NCBI GenBank assembly: GCA_019633425.1
Contig: WSUB01000288.1
Coordinates: 1 to 34,578, forward strand
Direction of reading: 5' to 3'
Length of the DNA stretch: 34,578 bases
Source: Tulasnella sp. 424
Taxonomy: Eukaryota > Basidiomycota > Agaricomycetes > Cantharellales > Tulasnellaceae
Shown: one piece after another, positions 30,976-34,578 of the stretch
Numbering within the stretch: the first letter of the stretch is position 1
Layout of the letters: each line of letters opens with the position of its first letter
Position numbers and translations under genes: made by a program
The notes under the pieces: model-generated
What the model was told of the DNA's origin: nothing
The model's input: the letters and a program-made list of their open reading frames with translations, nothing else
Database searches by the model: none

Positions 30976-33900
30976 TATGAAGTGGTTCTTTGTGGTGCTT
31001 GATTGCACGGACCTGATGTATTTCAATTGGCATTCCAACTACAACAGAAATCAGTTGGTAACCGAGGAACAACATCAAAGACTTCAGCTCCCACACCCTC
31101 TCATGTCAAAGTACCGAGCAAGAGGACTCAGAAGAAGCCTTCAATGCCGCATCAAACAAAACCAAAACCCAAGAATCTCTTCTCCAAACCAACCCCTTCT
31201 TGTGGCCACCAATCCGCCGCCAAGGTCAAGCGCCCCAAGCAGGCCTGTTTTTCTCACACAACAGCAAGGTCGAAGAAATTTTCTGTAACAACAAAAGAGG
31301 TGAGACTCAGAATCGACTGACGTGCCTGTTTATCCCTCTGATGAGAGTTCCTGCTCTCAAGGTGCCACTTAGTGGCTCATCTGGGTCGGAGGCTGGGGAT
31401 GGGGGCGATGTTGGGGACGTGCCAACAAATGGTCACAAGCCTGCCAAAGCGATGTGGGCCTTTGAGCAATTTGAACCAACACCCGGTACGAGCAAAGCAG
31501 GAGAGCCAATCTGGGTATGGTGATGTTGATGGTGCACGTGAGTTGAGACTAAGGTCTTGCTGAGTGTATGTTGTTCCAGGAGCTAATTACTCTCTAGTGT
31601 CGTCTGTACCTCTCCTTGCACTTCAAAAGTGAGAGAATATGACAAGGAGCCACTGCCACATCCCAAGTCCAGTAATTTCATCTCACACCTCAAACAACCA
31701 ACTTGCCCAATCCCGGAAGAATTCTCATTCAAGAATAGAGGGAAGGAGCAACCAGAGACATCTGGTTCAGCAGGACCGCTTGCAGGATATGTGGCTCAGC
31801 GAAAGATGATTCTCGACTTCACGGTACAAGGAAAGATTGCTCCTGCCCAGAAGTTTACCAAGGAAGGCTTTCGGACGGCGTTTATCAAAGGGGTTGTAGA
31901 GGATGGCCTTCCGTTTACATTTGGGGAAGGTCGGGGTATGAAGAAACTATTCGAGTATAGTCTTCCTGAAGTATCACTGCCAAACCATATGTCTGTCCGT
32001 CGAGAGCTTGATGTCTTGTACACTGCACTCCAGTCTGAGCTCTGGGCGAGACTTAAGGTATGTCCAACAGCCTGTCAAGTCGTTTTTTATCACAAATTGA
32101 GCACTTTGGATATTCAGAGTTTGAAGTCTTGTCCCTCTATTGCCTTTGATATCTGGAGCAGTTGAAACTCTGCCTTTGCATTCATCGGTATCAAAGCCTT
32201 CTGGATCTCGCCTGACTGGGTTCTTGAAAGCCATGTCCTCGACCTTGTCCACCTGGATGGAGACCATGGGGGAGCAACATCAGGAAAGCTTATCTTTAAT
32301 TCTCTCAAGGAAGCCAGGATCGCCAAAAGGATGAGTAGTTTCACCTTGCATGGCTGAGCCACCGAGACTGACATCAGTGTTTTTGGGTCATGTACTTCCT
32401 TGCATCGGCCCATGATAACGCAAAGAGCAATGGCGTCACCAATTGAGCCATAGCAAAGCAAAGGGTGAAAGCTTTTTGCATCCCAGCTGACCTCAAGAGG
32501 ATGGGGCTTGGCTGTGCTGGCCACGTCATTCATTTAAGTGCCCAGTGCGTCACCGATTGCCTCGATGAGACCCTGCCTGCATTCATCACAAGAATAACTT
32601 ATTTTAGGGACCTTCTTGCCGCCTTTGACATTGTTGAACCAACAAGTGAAATAGATCATTATCACAATACCAATCGTCAATATGGGCTGCACTACTCCAC
32701 AGAGACTGATCCAGACGTCCTTGCCCAAGAAGCTGAGCTAGAAAGTGCCCAAGAGAATGCAAGGAGATCAAAGAGAAAAGCAGCAGAAGCAAAGGCAAAG
32801 GAGAGAAGGACTGAGAAGCTGAGTGGGAAGGACACCAGGGGGAACATCACTTTGGTCAGTGACTCCAGTGAGTCTGAAGAAGCCAACACTCATTCTGCCG
32901 AAGAAAATGGGTTTGAGGATGAGGGAACTGATGGTACCAACTCCGACTTTGAGGAGGAACCGCAAAGCGAAGTGGCGACAAGGTCAGCACGACCCCGACC
33001 TGGGATTTTGAGCCCTCTGGAAAAGGTGCCGCATTACAGTCATCAGCTCACTTGTTCTTGGAAAGATCCATGCCTTTGTGGTACATGTCAACTGCTCTGT
33101 GATTTGAAGGGGCACCTTCCGAAAATTTGTGGAGAAGCATTGTCTGTCAGACTGCCACCCCTTGACTTTGGTGAAAGGCATGCCTGTAAGGTGGAATTCA
33201 TCCCATGCCAAATATAAACGTGCATACAGACTGAGACTTGTAAGTGTCTTTCCCATCCTGTACTTGGATCAACTTCACAGGTCGCTGACTGTGGCGGATG
33301 GACTCTGGATGGATAGGCAATCGATGCATACATCGCGCAAATGACCCAAGGAAAGACCAGGAAAAAACTTCTGAAGCACGTAAGCGTCAAGCAGAGTGCT
33401 ACATGAGTTTTCATGAGTGGGAATTGGTTAGTCAATTGTGTGAAGTCCTTGAGGTGGGTTCGTCATTGTAGAGTGGTGCAGGACCGATCAGGTGACACTT
33501 CTGTTGCAAGGTGTATCAAATCGCCACCTCAGACCTTTCCTGCTTGGACCTGCCCACATTCTCCATGGTACTCCCACTATACAAGGAAATCGAGGTCAAG
33601 CTTGAACAAGGCATCAACGCCACTAATTATATAAACAGTCAGCATTACACTCTGTAACAGGGTCCATTACCAAAACCACATATCAAGCGGCCTTGAACAA
33701 GCTAACGAAATACATCGCCGATGTATGTGACTCTCCCCTTCACTTGATAGCTACAGGTAAATAGGGGTCGCTTCTTCAGTACCGTCATCTTACTGACTAT
33801 ATTTGGACCGCCTTACATCCCACAATCTGTCTGTCTTGGTTTGAAGATTGGACCTATTGGCCATCAGGGACAATGGCTATGCGTGTGAGGGTCCTACGAA

Positions 33901-34429
33901 CCACAATGTATGCTGAGTATGCAGAAATGCTTGAGAAGGATTCCTCAGCATCTTTGGACCCTCGCCAACTTGAGCCCCCACCATCCGCTCGGCCATCAAA
34001 AGCATCAAGCCTCCTAGCAAATGCAGTTAACACAAGGAAGACTCGGCATGGGCATGAAGCTGAACTGAATAGCTACCTTCAAGGAGCACTGGTCTGTGAG
34101 CACTGGGACAAGGTACTCCAGTGGTGGAAGGTTGAGTTGCCCGGCCAGCTGCTTACAATTCAAGGTCCACTAATAAATCTCGTGCCCATTAGATTAATGA
34201 AATTGCCTTCCCTGTGCTTGCGCAAATGGCGAGGGATGTCTTGGCTGCTCCGGGGGTCAGCATCTCCGTTGAGAGACTGTTCTCTGTCTGCCGACACGTC
34301 ATGACTGAGACCCAAACCTCCATGTCAGCCAGTACTGCCACAAAGACGGTATGCACTAAGGAGTGGCTCCACGAGAGAGTTGGCGATGCAATCCTGTTGT
34401 CTTCAGGGCTCCCTTCACAGCATGACTGA
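30976..34429 (+). pseudogene. hAT-family transposase, broken, with BED finger
   Basis: In order: a Lys/Pro-rich basic region (31003-31315). Next, MWAFEQFEP (about 31450) leads to a BED-type zinc finger whose CxxC is completed across a 78-nt intron (31520-31597; WVC joined to VVC), followed by SSNFISHLK. Then an exon to 32057 with LPFTFGEGRG and LPNHMSVRREL, typical of hAT transposases. Intron 32058-32117 precedes FDIWSS, which hits TGA at 32162-32164 before NSAFAFIGIKAFW. DNAKSNGVT, GCAGHVIHLSAQ and VRWNSSHAKYKRA follow in changing frames. Finally LQWWK joins INEIAFPVLAQMARDVL over intron 34131-34192, with SVERLFSVCRHVMTET, the conserved hAT dimerisation region. The order is complete, but stops and frame changes show it cannot make an active transposase. 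Confidence 0.8.
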
Positions 34430-34503
34430 GACCCAGGGCCATTCTCGGTACGATTATATTCTATTATAATCGATTATTCGCGAATACTTATGATTATATT
34501 TTA

Positions 34504-34578
34504 CAGTCGGACCCCCCATTATGAATACACCCATTGATGAATAACCCCCCAATATGCATAAAAGTTTGGTCCACCGAC
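34504..34578 (+). mobile_element. Left end of a pogo/Tc1-type DNA transposon, running off the window
   Basis: Immediately after a TA (34502-34503) begins CAGTCGGACCCCCCATTATG, with the form of pogo/Tigger/Fot1 terminal repeats (CAGT followed by a C-rich then AT-rich stretch). A second ACCCCCCAATA lies at 34544-34554. The other end is outside the window, so the call rests on sequence form and the TA border only. The ACCCCCCA core resembles the TIR of the element at 20556-21278, which suggests related families. Confidence 0.5.

Noticed and set aside
32114..32533. Minus-strand frame of 139 codons inside the hAT region
   Set aside because: The plus strand here reads hAT motifs (DNAKSNGVT, GCAGHVIHLSAQ); the minus frame has no known motif.

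Overview
The window reads as nuclear DNA of a filamentous basidiomycete, most likely an Agaricomycete. The grounds are many 51-65 nt GT-AG introns with CTRAY-type branch sites, a TKL-like kinase fused to 40-residue TPRs, fungal copper amine oxidase and pepsin-type protease relics, and hAT and pogo-like DNA transposons. No bacterial-style operon, rRNA, tRNA or CRISPR was seen. The organism call is inference; no species is claimed.

Layout: bases 1-26.0 kb hold a head-to-tail, all plus-strand cluster of one gene family. Four copies appear intact (1999-5294, 8076-11398, 15552-18537, 23022-26004). One copy is a 3' fragment with in-frame stops (12858-13684). Each intact gene has the same seven-exon plan: six exons encode an N-terminal protein kinase with all catalytic motifs, and a last long exon encodes a TPR array of 120-bp units. 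Copies 1 and 2 have eight near-identical central units, copies 4 and 5 have five. The duplicated blocks carry passengers. Copies 1 and 2 each follow a decayed N-terminal fragment of a copper amine oxidase. Copies 4 and 5 each follow a decayed pepsin-family aspartic protease. A third protease fragment lies downstream of copy 2.

Between copies 4 and 5 a 0.7-kb TIR element flanked by TA sits against the broken protease. From 26.0 kb to the end the DNA is more AT-rich and dominated by relics. There is a minus-strand C-terminal tail of a transposon-linked basidiomycete protein (29352-29932). Next comes a broken hAT transposase with a BED finger and the C-terminal dimerisation region (about 31.0-34.43 kb). 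The last 75 bases look like the left end of a pogo/Tc1-type element that runs off the window.

The most interesting system is the kinase-TPR array: an expanding family pairing a conserved kinase with a repeat module whose unit number varies between paralogs. This is the architecture expected of a sensor or receptor family (TPR as sensor or scaffold, kinase as output), comparable in logic to fungal NLR-like proteins but without a nucleotide-binding domain. That role is inferred, not shown by the sequence.
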